NCBI GenBank assembly: GCA_030550235.1
Contig: JAUQPU010000003.1
Location: forward strand, 1 to 64,000
Reading direction: 5' to 3'
DNA from: Thermoproteota archaeon
GTDB lineage: Archaea > Thermoproteota > Nitrososphaeria_A > Caldarchaeales > Calditenuaceae
DNA: 64,000 nucleotides
Below, piece by piece: positions 17,147 through 25,698 of this stretch. The notes under the pieces were generated by a model. It saw only the letters and a program-made list of their open reading frames with translations, was not told the origin of the DNA and ran no database searches. The first letter of the stretch is position 1; every line of letters begins with the position of its first letter. Position numbers and translations under genes: made by a program.

Positions 17147-17479
17147 TCACCCCACCAGCCTCGAGCCGCATCCGGTACAGAACAGCATGTCTGGAGCGTT
17201 TTCCTTGCCGCAGTTGGGGCAAACCTTCATCTGCTGCACTGTGGCTTGGGAAGATTTTTCCTCATGCGCAACGGACTTGACGAGGATTACATCCCCGAAG
17301 GCGATTATCTGGGAGGAGGGTATCGCATCCTCTCCCCCATCTCCCGCCTTATCATAAATCAAGACAATCCTCCCCTCAGCGTCATATCCAATATCCTTAA
17401 CCTTTCCAACCCTTGCAGCCGCATCAGATATAATGTCTTTACCTAATAGCTCCTCCCTTCTAAAATATTTCTTAGCCAA
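17147..17479 (-). CDS. PRC-barrel domain protein with C-terminal zinc ribbon
   Basis: 110 residues. The PRC-barrel occupies about 8-72 (RREELLGKDIISDAAARVG and a following beta-rich part), and a zinc ribbon with Cys at 87, 90, 101 and 104 ends the protein. PRC-barrels often mediate protein-protein or membrane-surface contacts; in archaea they also occur in division-related proteins, but nothing here proves that role. The gene starts with TTG and precedes the DUF4013 gene by 4 bases, so they probably work together at the membrane. Confidence 0.85.
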   Translation of the reverse strand: MAKKYFRREELLGKDIISDAAARVGKVKDIGYDAEGRIVLIYDKAGDGGEDAIPSSQIIAFGDVILVKSVAHEEKSSQATVQQMKVCPNCGKENAPDMLFCTGCGSRLVG

Positions 17480-17746
17480 TAAACACCACCAATATGCTAC
17501 ATATTATTGAGTCGGTAGGGGCGCATATAAGTTTTTAAACAAACCTGAGAAACTTTATCATAGTTTGCAGATCCATTGACCAAAAATGATTCAAGTATGT
17601 GTGGTGATGCATCCCGAGTCTGGAGATGCGGCGGCCATGAGCCATCATACCCTGACACCTGTAACACCTTACAATCCTTAGACCAACACAACAGAGAGTG
17701 TAAAGGGAGAATAAGCTAAATAACCATCATACACCACTGGCTGTCT
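17480..17746. other. Intergenic region, 267 bp
   Basis: Divergent promoter region between the PRC-barrel gene and the hemerythrin gene. On the minus strand a TATA-like ACTTATATG lies near 17527-17535. GCTAAATAAC at 17715-17724 serves the plus-strand gene. No RNA gene or credible ORF seen. Confidence 0.5.
17715..17724 (+). promoter_or_regulatory. TATA box for hemerythrin gene
   Basis: GCTAAATAAC is centred about 28 bases before the GTG at 17747, fitting a leaderless transcript. Confidence 0.55.
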
Positions 17747-18184
17747 GTGAGACCTAGGAGGCTTGAGCTGGAGGAGCTCCTAAAGATTCTTGTGGAGGAG
17801 CATGGGCATGTCAAGTCCCTCCTTGAGAGGCTCGATATGCTGCTTCGGGAAGGAAGATACAGCGAGGCTGCTGAGGAGCTCAGCGGCTTCAAACCCTACC
17901 TAGACCAGCACGTCATAGACGAGGAGGCGACGGTACTTAAGACCCTCCTAGAGGCTTATGGGAGAGATGGCGCCGAACGCGGCGTTAAAGTCTTCCAAGA
18001 ACACAGGGAGATACATCAGTTAATTTCAGAGATGAGAGCCGCCGCTTCCACATCCCCCCAGCGACTGGCGGAGAAGAGGGATAGGCTCAGAGAGATTCTT
18101 AAGAGACATTTTAGAGCTGAAGAGGATGATATTTTTCCATGGGCCTTAGAGACCTATAGGAGGAGGATGGGTGCGGCTAAGTAG
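17747..18184 (+). CDS. Hemerythrin (HHE) domain protein
   Basis: A 145-residue four-helix bundle expected to bind a di-iron centre that reacts with oxygen or nitric oxide. Candidate ligands are His19/His21 (EEHGH), His55 and Glu59 (DQHVIDEE), His86/His90 (EHREIH), and His121/Glu125 (KRHFRAEED). The length is close to the single-domain norm. A second, distinct hemerythrin lies at 24950-25510. Start GTG at 17747 is supported by the TATA box. The physiological role (oxygen sensing, iron storage, NO defence) is not decided by sequence. Confidence 0.88.
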   Translation: MRPRRLELEELLKILVEEHGHVKSLLERLDMLLREGRYSEAAEELSGFKPYLDQHVIDEEATVLKTLLEAYGRDGAERGVKVFQEHREIHQLISEMRAAASTSPQRLAEKRDRLREILKRHFRAEEDDIFPWALETYRRRMGAAK

Positions 18185-18214
18185 GCCTGAGGCCCTGAGA
18201 TTTGGCTCGGCTTC

Positions 18215-19078
18215 TCAGACCCAGATGGCGAACTCACATGAATCAGACATGTTGGCCTGGCAGAGGGTCTCGATGCATGAGACGCTGGTCAAGCCGAAAG
18301 CCACTCTGAATAGCCCTGCGAGAAACCCCCTGAAGAAGTGGCTTCTATTAACGCCCTCGTCTGCCCGCCTCTTCGAACACTCGAATAGCTCCTTAACGTT
18401 TACCCTCCAAAACATCTTACCCAAGTCCGCCTGGTAGTTCTCGGACACACACCACCCGGAGGCCTGTATCTCGGCTAAGGCCAGTTTGACAACCTCCTCG
18501 CCGCTCAGCCCTGTCTCCTTCTTGGTCTGTCTCGCAAATGTCTCACCATACTTCTCCCCCATATCGTATAGTAGTGTATTAGCCGCGGGGCCTAGCTTCT
18601 CCCTCAGGTGGTCCATCATGTCGCAGAAGTAGTCGGCTGCGAATATGATGGCCCTCTTATCACCCATCAAGAGCGGGAACATGTGGCTGTTGACAGCGAT
18701 GCCCTTGGCTAGCGCGCCGTTCACCGAGATACTCTCAACCACGCCCATAGCCCCGAGGCTGTGCTCTATCACTTCAGGGCTCAACCCCGAATCCGTATAG
18801 TCCAAGAAGAGAGAGACGAGCAGTCTCCCATCCAGAATCTTGACCAAAGAGCCGCCTAAAACATCAACAGACCCCTTTGAGGCGATGCTTGAAAGAATAA
18901 CTATGAGCCCTGAGAGGTTAGGAGCGATAGCTGTAATCTCAGCAATGCTTCTATCCTTTCTGATGCATAATGAGGGTAGACTGGTGGGTACGCGTAGTAC
19001 ATTATCCTTGGATATATTCTGTAGGTAATATCCGGCCTCAGGCATTCGAGTTCTTATTGTAGTGTGGGCTTCGACCAC
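18215..19078 (-). CDS. V4R-domain (4-vinyl reductase-like) regulatory protein
   Basis: The C-terminal ~140 residues match the V4R small-molecule/hydrocarbon-binding domain: LLYDMGEKYGETFARQ, then a conserved Cys/Gly-rich end (FFRGFLAGLF, CIETLCQA). The N-terminal half is a separate alpha/beta region with GLIVILSSIA and LVSLFLDYTDSG. V4R proteins in archaea often act as ligand sensors in regulators. The frame is open from an ATG at 19117, but that would overlap the apparent TATA box (CTTATAAAT on the plus strand, 19101-19109). GTG at 19078 lies 27 bases from the box; ATG at 19045 is an alternative. It is divergent from a winged-helix regulator across a palindrome. Confidence 0.8.
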   Translation of the reverse strand: MVEAHTTIRTRMPEAGYYLQNISKDNVLRVPTSLPSLCIRKDRSIAEITAIAPNLSGLIVILSSIASKGSVDVLGGSLVKILDGRLLVSLFLDYTDSGLSPEVIEHSLGAMGVVESISVNGALAKGIAVNSHMFPLLMGDKRAIIFAADYFCDMMDHLREKLGPAANTLLYDMGEKYGETFARQTKKETGLSGEEVVKLALAEIQASGWCVSENYQADLGKMFWRVNVKELFECSKRRADEGVNRSHFFRGFLAGLFRVAFGLTSVSCIETLCQANMSDSCEFAIWV

Positions 19079-19117
19079 GCGATTAACAACAAGGCACATG
19101 CTTATAAATGTTGTCAA

Positions 19118-19141
19118 TCAGTCTGTTTTAAAACAGCCTGA
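19118..19141. promoter_or_regulatory. 24-bp near-perfect palindrome, candidate operator
   Basis: The core CTGTTTTAAAACAG (19123-19136) is a perfect 14-bp palindrome. It extends to TCAG on the left and CTGA on the right with one mismatched pair. It lies between the divergent V4R and winged-helix genes, next to both TATA boxes, so a dimeric regulator bound here could control both. Confidence 0.6.
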
Positions 19142-19160
19142 GTTTAAGTCTGACAGAAAA

Positions 19161-19170
19161 CTTTATATAG
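19161..19170 (+). promoter_or_regulatory. TATA box for the winged-helix regulator gene
   Basis: CTTTATATAG, followed by a possible ribosome-binding site CAGGAG at about 19192-19197, before the ATG at 19203. This mRNA therefore probably has a short leader. Confidence 0.6.
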
Positions 19171-19202
19171 ATGAGCCCCACTAAAAACCTTCAGGAGTAT
19201 GT

Positions 19203-20336
19203 ATGACTAACAATAATTTCGAATTGGCCAAAACATCTAAAAATGTAAATCACAACGGCGAGTTCATCAAACTCCTCGACGCCCTTAAGAGATACGGCCC
19301 ACGAAACCTCTCCCTCATCTCCATGCTAACAGGAATACCGCGGGAGACTGTCCGGTATAAGGTGAAGAAACAGCTCAAGAACCTCGGATTCACAATACAG
19401 ATGATCCCCAACTTCTACAGAATGGGGCTCACAAGACTCTGCGCTAGACTATCATTCACCAGAAATGGAGTGAATATTGCGAAAAATATATTGGAAGAAC
19501 TAGGCACGAACTCGTACTTATCCTACTATTGTAAAATCGCATTCAGTAATGACTACCTAGTCCTCATTAACCCACCGTCAAAATGGGCGGGCATGTTTGG
19601 CGAGCTCTTCAACAACCTAAGGGATCTGGGCATAGTTGAAGACTTTGAAATGAATGAGATTAAAGAAGTAGGATACCCACATGTGACATACAGCCTATTT
19701 AATTTTGAAAGAGGCAATTGGGAGATCAGCGAGGAGGACACGCTAGCCTGCCAAGGAATAATCACGATGCAGAAGGCCTCAAGCGAGGAGAAAGCCAACT
19801 ATCTAATCGACTCAGTAGACCTTGCGATAATCATCGAATTACAAATTGACGCTTTTACACCACTAACAAGGGTCGCATCAAACATTAGCCGCGATTCAAG
19901 GCTACTTAGGTATCACTTCCAAGAGCACATAGTGAGGAAGGGGATAATCGCAGGCTATGTCCTAAGCTGGTTCCCAAGCGGAAAGGATGCACCCAATCTT
20001 TCAAGAATGTGGATCAAGATAGACCAGCTTCCCGCTCACAAGCTCGGTGAATTCTCGAGAGCCATCTCATCATCACCGTTCTGTAAATTTTATCAGGTAC
20101 AGGAGGACAACAGCCTGCTCTTATATCTCCTTATAGACAGACAATTTACATCAGCAATCAGGCACCTATCGAATGTATTCAAGGAACACGGCGTAAATGG
20201 TAAACCATTTATAGTAGAGGATGCTACATTGTTTACACCCACTAAAGAGATGTTTAAGGATGGTTATGGTTGGTTAAAACCACAAATAGATTCAACTAAA
20301 ATTGCGCACGAATTAAGGGCGGTGATGTTACACTAA
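19203..20336 (+). CDS. Winged-helix transcriptional regulator (tandem AsnC-like HTH)
   Basis: 377 residues with two similar halves. Each half starts with a winged-helix DNA-binding segment: about 24-70 (LSLISMLTGIPRETVRYKVK) and about 205-255 (LTRVASNISRDSRLLRYHFQ). Each is followed by an alpha/beta domain of the kind that binds effectors in AsnC/Lrp proteins. No exact family was recognised. It is divergent from the V4R gene with a palindrome between them; the V4R protein may be its ligand-sensing partner. Codon use is AT-rich compared with the core genes. Confidence 0.7.
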   Translation: MTNNNFELAKTSKNVNHNGEFIKLLDALKRYGPRNLSLISMLTGIPRETVRYKVKKQLKNLGFTIQMIPNFYRMGLTRLCARLSFTRNGVNIAKNILEELGTNSYLSYYCKIAFSNDYLVLINPPSKWAGMFGELFNNLRDLGIVEDFEMNEIKEVGYPHVTYSLFNFERGNWEISEEDTLACQGIITMQKASSEEKANYLIDSVDLAIIIELQIDAFTPLTRVASNISRDSRLLRYHFQEHIVRKGIIAGYVLSWFPSGKDAPNLSRMWIKIDQLPAHKLGEFSRAISSSPFCKFYQVQEDNSLLLYLLIDRQFTSAIRHLSNVFKEHGVNGKPFIVEDATLFTPTKEMFKDGYGWLKPQIDSTKIAHELRAVMLH

Positions 20337-20585
20337 ATTAATTTACATTGGATCTTTCCCAGCGGGTGGGCCCTGCATCACTTAATCACCAATATCTTGG
20401 GATAAAGTAAGGGTTATAAAGTTTTTCCATTAAAGTAAATGGATGATTTTTTCATTGGGAATTGGGAAAAAAGGAAATTTTGGTTTACCGCATTTCTGAG
20501 GCTTCTAGGCTTGATTTTTTCTCTTTTTTAAATCTTTCAACACCCTCTATAATTTTCAAACTATTTATCAGGGGTTAATCTGATT
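20337..20585. other. AT-rich intergenic region with T-tracts
   Basis: About 250 bp without a gene. It contains two T-rich tracts (about 20447-20452 and 20514-20527) that could end transcription of the regulator, then a TATA-like ACTATTTATC at about 20560-20569 and GGGGTTAATC at 20571-20580, repeated at 20599-20608. Confidence 0.5.
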
Positions 20586-20616
20586 GTTAGCCTGAGTTGG
20601 GGTTAATCAGGCTAAC
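20586..20616. repeat. 10-bp perfect inverted repeat at the MFS gene start
   Basis: GTTAGCCTGA (20586-20595) and TCAGGCTAAC (20607-20616) are perfect complements around an 11-base loop that contains the TTG start at 20597. It could be an operator or an mRNA hairpin hiding the start codon. Confidence 0.7.
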
Positions 20617-21799
20617 ATCAGGGTTACCGAGGGATTTTTGGATCCTTTTGTCTTCTCTTTTTTTAATTAACATGTTTGCGCTTGGGTTCAGCCCTTTCAT
20701 GGCGTATTTTCTCCGCGAGATTGGTGCGAGTGTTTCTGAGACTGCTTTTGTCTTGGCTCTTTCTAGGGTTGGGTATGGGTTGTTGCTTCTGGTTGGTGGT
20801 GTGGTTGGTGATTTTGTGGGTAGACGACTGCCGCTCATTATAGGGCCAATCGTCATAGGCTTCTCGTTTATTGCGCTCTCAGGGGCCAGAACATGGAGCG
20901 ACGCGATAATCCCACTAACATTCTCGATGCTGCCCACCGCATTCACAGCCCCGGCGGTCTTCGCCTACATAAGCGACATAATCGATGAGCCTAGGTATGG
21001 GAGGGCATACGGGATATATTTCGCCATCATGAACCTCAGCGCCATCCTAGGATACGTCATAGTCGGCCACATTATCGAGATCTATGGCTATGTGGTCAGC
21101 CTTGAATCTGTTGGCGCCGTCTCTATCTTGACTGCCCTGGTCAGGGTCTGGTTGCGGGAGCCTAGGAGAAGTACTACCCTCCCACCGCTCGCGAGATATT
21201 TGAGGGAGGCATATGGAACGCTGAAGGATAGATTCGTTTCTCTGCTGGTCTTGTCGCATGCTCTCTACATTGGGATGGCGACCACGATGGTCTCTGTCAT
21301 CATACCCTCTTGGGCCAGGGATATTGCTTCAATGGGCGAGGCTCAGCTTTCAATAATCTTCGCCATCGAATCCGCAGTCTACTCTGTGTTGTCTCCAATC
21401 GGCGGTAGACTGATAGAGTCCAGTGTATGGTGGCTGCGCCTCAGTATCCTAGAGCTATTGATAAAGATCCCTGCCCTTCTTCTACTAACCCAAACCCTAA
21501 CCTTCTTCCAACTGCTCCTCGTCATGATATTAGACTCAGGTCTAGCAATATTCGTCTTGCCGGTCCTTGACTCTCGACTCTCAGCCGCGCTCGCAAGCAT
21601 TCATAGGGGGGCAATCTGGGGCCTGCAGCAATCCATAACCCAGGCCGCCACAATCTCGCTAACACTGATTGGAGGATATGCCTGGGGTGCTCTGGGGCCC
21701 GTAAACACTGTCCTAGCCTTCCTAGCTTATCCAGTCGGGATGACATTGCTTATCCTCTTTTTAGCTAGGGCTAGCAGGGGTAGCCATTTTTCCGGCTGA
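20597..21799 (+). CDS. MFS transporter
   Basis: A 400-residue membrane transporter with about 12 helices. GGVVGDFVGRRLP at about 72-84 matches the MFS loop 2-3 motif. Substrate unknown; the layout (small-molecule sensor, regulator, transporter) hints at an efflux or uptake system controlled by the upstream genes. The start is TTG at 20597, inside a hairpin; an in-frame TTG 15 codons later is possible. It is not closely related to the duplicated MFS gene at the left end. Confidence 0.82.
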   Translation: MGLIRLTSGLPRDFWILLSSLFLINMFALGFSPFMAYFLREIGASVSETAFVLALSRVGYGLLLLVGGVVGDFVGRRLPLIIGPIVIGFSFIALSGARTWSDAIIPLTFSMLPTAFTAPAVFAYISDIIDEPRYGRAYGIYFAIMNLSAILGYVIVGHIIEIYGYVVSLESVGAVSILTALVRVWLREPRRSTTLPPLARYLREAYGTLKDRFVSLLVLSHALYIGMATTMVSVIIPSWARDIASMGEAQLSIIFAIESAVYSVLSPIGGRLIESSVWWLRLSILELLIKIPALLLLTQTLTFFQLLLVMILDSGLAIFVLPVLDSRLSAALASIHRGAIWGLQQSITQAATISLTLIGGYAWGALGPVNTVLAFLAYPVGMTLLILFLARASRGSHFSG

Positions 21800-21890
21800 G
21801 TAAAGTATTGATGATTTGTTTGTGAAAATGTTAGCCGTCTTACAGCAAGATAAATATCCGGTTTCCATGCAGGTTGGTTAGAGATTAACA

Positions 21891-21899
21891 GGTGAGGTG
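21891..21899 (+). promoter_or_regulatory. Ribosome-binding site for the zinc-ribbon protein gene
   Basis: GGTGAGGTG lies 6 bases before the ATG at 21906. A TATA box (GATAAATAT, 21849-21857) lies about 50 bases upstream, so this mRNA has a leader, unlike many of its neighbours. Confidence 0.6.
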
Positions 21900-21905
21900 T
21901 AAGTC

Positions 21906-22793
21906 ATGAGTCTAGACGTTAAGAAGCAGGAAGCAGGTCTTCTAGTCGGTCTTGACACCAGCCTCTTAGCCGGGTTTATAAAGAGAGTTCTCAGCTACCT
22001 CGGAGTCACAGCCCTACGCCCGAGCATCAGCAATAAAAACGGGGATGGCAGGATAATCTATCCTGAGGCTGACGCGCTATTCAAGACAGGTGGCGAGGAC
22101 ACCGTCAGGATGCTTGAAGCTCTCGTCTCGCTGGGTGTCTTTAGGAGGGTGCTCCTCGAGGTTGTTAAGGTCTGCCCGCACTGCTCCTCATCCTCGATAG
22201 AGATGAGGGAGAAGTGCCCCTCATGCGGGGCTGAGACAGCAATACAGTACTTCGCGGGGGCTAAGACTGTCTGCCCCTCTTGCGGTGCGAGGCTGGATGG
22301 CTCGGTGGCGCTCCTGACCTGTAGGAGATGTGGGTCGAGCTTTACTCTCCAGAGCTGCAAGGATGTCCCGCTATACATGTATGTCTTGGCCGGCCCCTCT
22401 GAGGAGCAGCGTAACCTTCTAGGAGAGTGGTTTGGGAGGAGCCGGGCCTCTGAGAACCTCTCCATAGAGATGGTCAAGGTTATTGATGCCTTCGCCGAGA
22501 AGCTTGACAAGGTTCTGGACGAGTATTTTAAGGCGCGGCCTATGTATCAGGTCTCCCAAACCACTAATGTCCAGCAGCAGGGCGGAGTTACCCAGATCCA
22601 GCTGGCACCTCACCTAGCAAAGACGTACCAGGTTGTGAGGAATAAGGGCAGGGTTACAGCGCTCGATGTCTCGATAGAGACCGGCCGCTCCAGGCCCCTG
22701 GAGAGTGTGTATCTCAACCAGCTCGTAGCCCTCGGACTTGTTACGAAGCAGAGAGTGGGTAAGAAGCTCTACTTCTCCGTGAAGAGTCAGTAG
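21906..22793 (+). CDS. Double zinc-ribbon, winged-helix protein (TackOD1-like)
   Basis: 295 residues. Four CxxC pairs (Cys 90/93, 104/107, 123/126, 139/142) make two zinc ribbons after an N-terminal helical region. Residues about 238-293 form a winged helix (RVTALDVSIETGRSRPLESVYLNQLV). The zinc part, with KVCPHCSSSSIEMREKCPSC, resembles the TackOD1 output domain described in thaumarchaea, but without a receiver domain. Probably a DNA-binding regulator; target unknown. It has its own TATA box and Shine-Dalgarno site. Confidence 0.65.
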   Translation: MSLDVKKQEAGLLVGLDTSLLAGFIKRVLSYLGVTALRPSISNKNGDGRIIYPEADALFKTGGEDTVRMLEALVSLGVFRRVLLEVVKVCPHCSSSSIEMREKCPSCGAETAIQYFAGAKTVCPSCGARLDGSVALLTCRRCGSSFTLQSCKDVPLYMYVLAGPSEEQRNLLGEWFGRSRASENLSIEMVKVIDAFAEKLDKVLDEYFKARPMYQVSQTTNVQQQGGVTQIQLAPHLAKTYQVVRNKGRVTALDVSIETGRSRPLESVYLNQLVALGLVTKQRVGKKLYFSVKSQ

Positions 22794-22837
22794 AGGCTAC
22801 AACTTATAACGTGGCGCCTCTCCAATTCTACCAAGAG

Positions 22838-23488
22838 ATGCCGCGGATAGGGGTGATATTCGACCTCGACGGGACGCTGATAAAGTTTCCCGAGCCATGG
22901 ATCAGGGAGGCTAGGAGGGAGTTTCTCGGCTGGCTTGTAAAAACGTTTCCCGTTGACGCCAAGGCTATAGATGAGCTCTCAATCCCGCAGCTAATTGAGC
23001 TTGTCGCGAACGGCGACCGTTCAAGGTATAGGTATCTCCGAGAGATTGCCAACTCGATTTACATGAAGCGCGAGTTGGAGGCTGCGGCGAGGGCCTCTGT
23101 TAGGGAGGGTGTTGTAGAGCTTCTGGAAGAGCTTAGGCGGAGGGGCGTATCGATGAGCGTGGCGACTAATAATTGTAGGGATGCTGCGACAATCTCGCTT
23201 GAGACTGCGGGAATAAAGGAGTTCTTCAGCTGCGTGGTGAGTAGGAGTGACGTGGAGGAGATGAAGCCGAGCCCGGAGATGCTTCTGAAGGCGGCCTACG
23301 CAGCCAACATCCCTCTGAGCATGGGGATACATGTCGGTGACTCCGTCGTCGACGTCCTAGCCGCCCGCTCCATAGGCATGATGGCCGTCTCTGTCATAGG
23401 GGGCGTCCACAGTAGGGAGAAGCTACTCTCAAGCAGGCCCCACCTAATCATTGAGGAGCCGCTCCACCTCCTCAAGATTCTGACGTAG
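22838..23488 (+). CDS. HAD-family phosphatase (phosphoglycolate phosphatase-like)
   Basis: Haloacid dehalogenase superfamily hydrolase with motif I FDLDGTLIKF, motif II VATNN, the conserved Lys of EEMKPSPEM and motif IV HVGDSVVDVLAA. The helical cap inserted after motif I makes it a subfamily IA enzyme, the class of phosphoglycolate phosphatases; the substrate is inferred. The open frame extends back to a GTG at 22811, but the ATG at 22838 puts motif I at residues 7-13 and lies about 32 bases after a TATA-like AACTTATAAC (22801-22810). Glycerate kinase follows. Confidence 0.85.
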   Translation: MPRIGVIFDLDGTLIKFPEPWIREARREFLGWLVKTFPVDAKAIDELSIPQLIELVANGDRSRYRYLREIANSIYMKRELEAAARASVREGVVELLEELRRRGVSMSVATNNCRDAATISLETAGIKEFFSCVVSRSDVEEMKPSPEMLLKAAYAANIPLSMGIHVGDSVVDVLAARSIGMMAVSVIGGVHSREKLLSSRPHLIIEEPLHLLKILT

Positions 23489-23535
23489 CCGGAGCCTATA
23501 AGTCACCGGAGAGACGCGGCTACTGTGGAAGTGGG

Positions 23536-24924
23536 TTGGAGACGGGGTCGTCTATCGTCAAGAACGTGGAGGAGCTGAAGACGCTTTTCCGCGATAGGGA
23601 GGAAGTGGCCATGGACTTGGTTAGGATTGTCGGGTCGGCTCTGGCTGCCGTTGAGCCGCGGGGGCTGGTTAGGAGGAAGGTCTCGGTTAGAGGTGATGAA
23701 CTGCACGTGGGTGGGGAGTCTGTAGTTCTCAGCGAGTTTAGGGAGGTTTGGATCATCTCTGTAGGTAAGGCCGCTCCAGGTATGGCGCGAGGGATTCTGG
23801 AGGCACTTGGCAGGCCTATTGAGAAGTGTATAGTCATAGCGCCGGCGGGGTCGGATATCTCGATTATAAGAGGCGAGGCGGAAGTCTATCTCGCATCACA
23901 CCCAATACCAGACGGGTCAGGGCTCAGGGCCTCAGCCAGGCTCCTCGAGGAGCTGGATAGGGTGTCCCGCGAGACGTTGATAATCTTTCTGCTCTCAGGC
24001 GGGTCTTCAGCCCTCCTACCAGCACCAGCTGAGGGTCTCACTCTGGAGGATGAGGCTGAGGTCACGGGGATGCTCATGAAATCCGGAGCAACAATCGAGG
24101 AGCTAAACACCGTCAGGAAACATATCTCCTCGATTAAGGGTGGGTTGCTGGCTAGAGCCATGGTGCCTGCGCGCGTCTTAAGCCTCATACTCTCGGATGT
24201 CCCAGGTGACAGGCTGGACGTGGTGGGCTCGGGCCCGACTCTTCCAGACCCTTCAACATTCCGCGAAGCCTACCAGGTGCTTGTCCGCAGAAATGTGTGG
24301 GATGGTGCGCCTGAGAGGGTTAAGAAGCGTATAGAGGATGGTTTGGCTGGGCTGGTGGAGGAGACGCCAAAGCCTGGAGACCCTGCCTTCGAGAGGGTCA
24401 CGAACATATTGATAGGCGGTGTGGGCGATGCCTGCGAGGCGGCTGCCCAGGCAGCCAGGGGGCTGGGGTATAATGCAGAGATTCTGGCGAGGAGTTTTGA
24501 GGGTGAGGCTGGCTCGCTAGGCCTGCTCATGGGCTCGATGGCTCTTGAGGTTGAGGGGAGGCCTGGGAGGCTCTACGTACTGGGGGGAGAGTCGACAGTG
24601 AGGGTTAAAGGAGAGGGTAGGGGTGGTAGGAACCAGGAGCTGGCCCTCGCCGCGCTAACCAGGCTTGGAAGGGGCTGCAGGTCCATAGTGGCCGCTTTTG
24701 GAACCGATGGCGTCGACGGGCCTACAGATGCTGCAGGTGCCGTCGCCTCGTCAGAGCAGGCCCAGATAGCCCGGGACCTAAGCCTAAACCCCCAAGACTA
24801 CCTCGAGAGAAACGACTCCTACACATTCTTCAAAAAAGTAGGCGGCCACATATTCACAGGCCCCACGGGGACAAACGTCGGCGACATAGTGCTGGTCCTC
24901 TCCCCCGGGCAGGCTAAGGCTTAA
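23536..24924 (+). CDS. Glycerate 2-kinase (MOFRL / GckA type)
   Basis: Phosphorylates D-glycerate, in archaea usually giving 2-phosphoglycerate. At 462 residues it has both domains of the family: the N-terminal part with VGKAAPGMARG and LLSGGSSALLPAP, and the C-terminal MOFRL part with GRGGRNQELALAAL and FGTDGVDGPTDAAGA. The start is TTG at 23536. It lies downstream of a HAD phosphatase. With the nearby hydroxyacid dehydrogenase and class V aminotransferase it could close a serine/glycerate route, or serve a non-phosphorylative sugar pathway. Confidence 0.92.
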   Translation: METGSSIVKNVEELKTLFRDREEVAMDLVRIVGSALAAVEPRGLVRRKVSVRGDELHVGGESVVLSEFREVWIISVGKAAPGMARGILEALGRPIEKCIVIAPAGSDISIIRGEAEVYLASHPIPDGSGLRASARLLEELDRVSRETLIIFLLSGGSSALLPAPAEGLTLEDEAEVTGMLMKSGATIEELNTVRKHISSIKGGLLARAMVPARVLSLILSDVPGDRLDVVGSGPTLPDPSTFREAYQVLVRRNVWDGAPERVKKRIEDGLAGLVEETPKPGDPAFERVTNILIGGVGDACEAAAQAARGLGYNAEILARSFEGEAGSLGLLMGSMALEVEGRPGRLYVLGGESTVRVKGEGRGGRNQELALAALTRLGRGCRSIVAAFGTDGVDGPTDAAGAVASSEQAQIARDLSLNPQDYLERNDSYTFFKKVGGHIFTGPTGTNVGDIVLVLSPGQAKA

Positions 24925-24949
24925 ATCCGATGTAGAGTATGCGGCTCTG

Positions 24950-25510
24950 ATGAATCACCACCACGGCCACGAGGCCGTAAACCTTACAGGCTCGCTTGTG
25001 GCGGACCACGAGGTGATTCTGACGGCGCTTGAAAGGCTTGAGGCGAGGCTCGGAGAGATGAGTGGCAGAGGGGCCCTGGATGTCGAGACGATAAACAAGT
25101 TCCTAGTCTTTGCAAGATCCTTCATCGATAGGTGCCACCACGGTAAGGAGGAGAGGTGCCTCTTCCCCTGCATGGAGAGGAGGGGGATACCCCGCGAGGG
25201 TGGGCCGATAGGCGTCATGCTCTATGAACACGAGTCGGGGCGCAGGCTTGTGAGGGAGATTGATGAGCTCTTGAAGTCGTATCGTATGGGTGATACACCC
25301 CCAGAGGCCGTCTTCGCTAAGTGTGAAGAATACATCCATCTCCTACGACAGCACATCTCGAAGGAGAACTCTGTGCTATTCCCCATGGGCGAGTCGGTTG
25401 TGGTCCAGGATGATGTTGTGGAGGTTAATGAGTGTTATGAGGTTGTCGAGGGGAGAGAGATGGGTCATGAGGCCCATGAAGAGCTTAAGAAGCTGGCCGA
25501 GGAGCTCTAA
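24950..25510 (+). CDS. Hemerythrin (HHE) domain protein, second copy
   Basis: 186 residues with the four-helix hemerythrin pattern: DHEVIL (His20), RCHHGKEERCLFP, EHESGR and RQHISKENSVLFP. The KEE and KEN segments after the His positions match the YtfE/archaeal hemerythrin subgroup. The N-terminal MNHHHGHE is His-rich. The C-terminal 40 residues form an acidic tail. It is distinct from the shorter hemerythrin at 17747-18184. The gene follows glycerate kinase by 25 bases. Confidence 0.88.
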   Translation: MNHHHGHEAVNLTGSLVADHEVILTALERLEARLGEMSGRGALDVETINKFLVFARSFIDRCHHGKEERCLFPCMERRGIPREGGPIGVMLYEHESGRRLVREIDELLKSYRMGDTPPEAVFAKCEEYIHLLRQHISKENSVLFPMGESVVVQDDVVEVNECYEVVEGREMGHEAHEELKKLAEEL

Positions 25511-25650
25511 TAAGCCCCCTTCTACCCCTCCTTGCGCACCCAGGGAGGCCAGTCACCCCCTATCCATTGGACACCCAAGCAGCCCTACAGAAGTCCTTAA
25601 GAATCTGTCTGTAAGACGTTAAATGGCTACTTGGGCTCACCATATCAAAT

Positions 25651-25658
25651 TTATTTAT
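25651..25658 (+). promoter_or_regulatory. TATA box
   Basis: TTATTTAT about 45 bases before the ATG at 25699 would give a leader of roughly 15-20 bases for the zinc-ribbon membrane protein gene. Confidence 0.5.
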
Positions 25659-25698
25659 GAATGCTAAGTGGATAGGGTGGAGCGCTGGGTAGGCCTTC

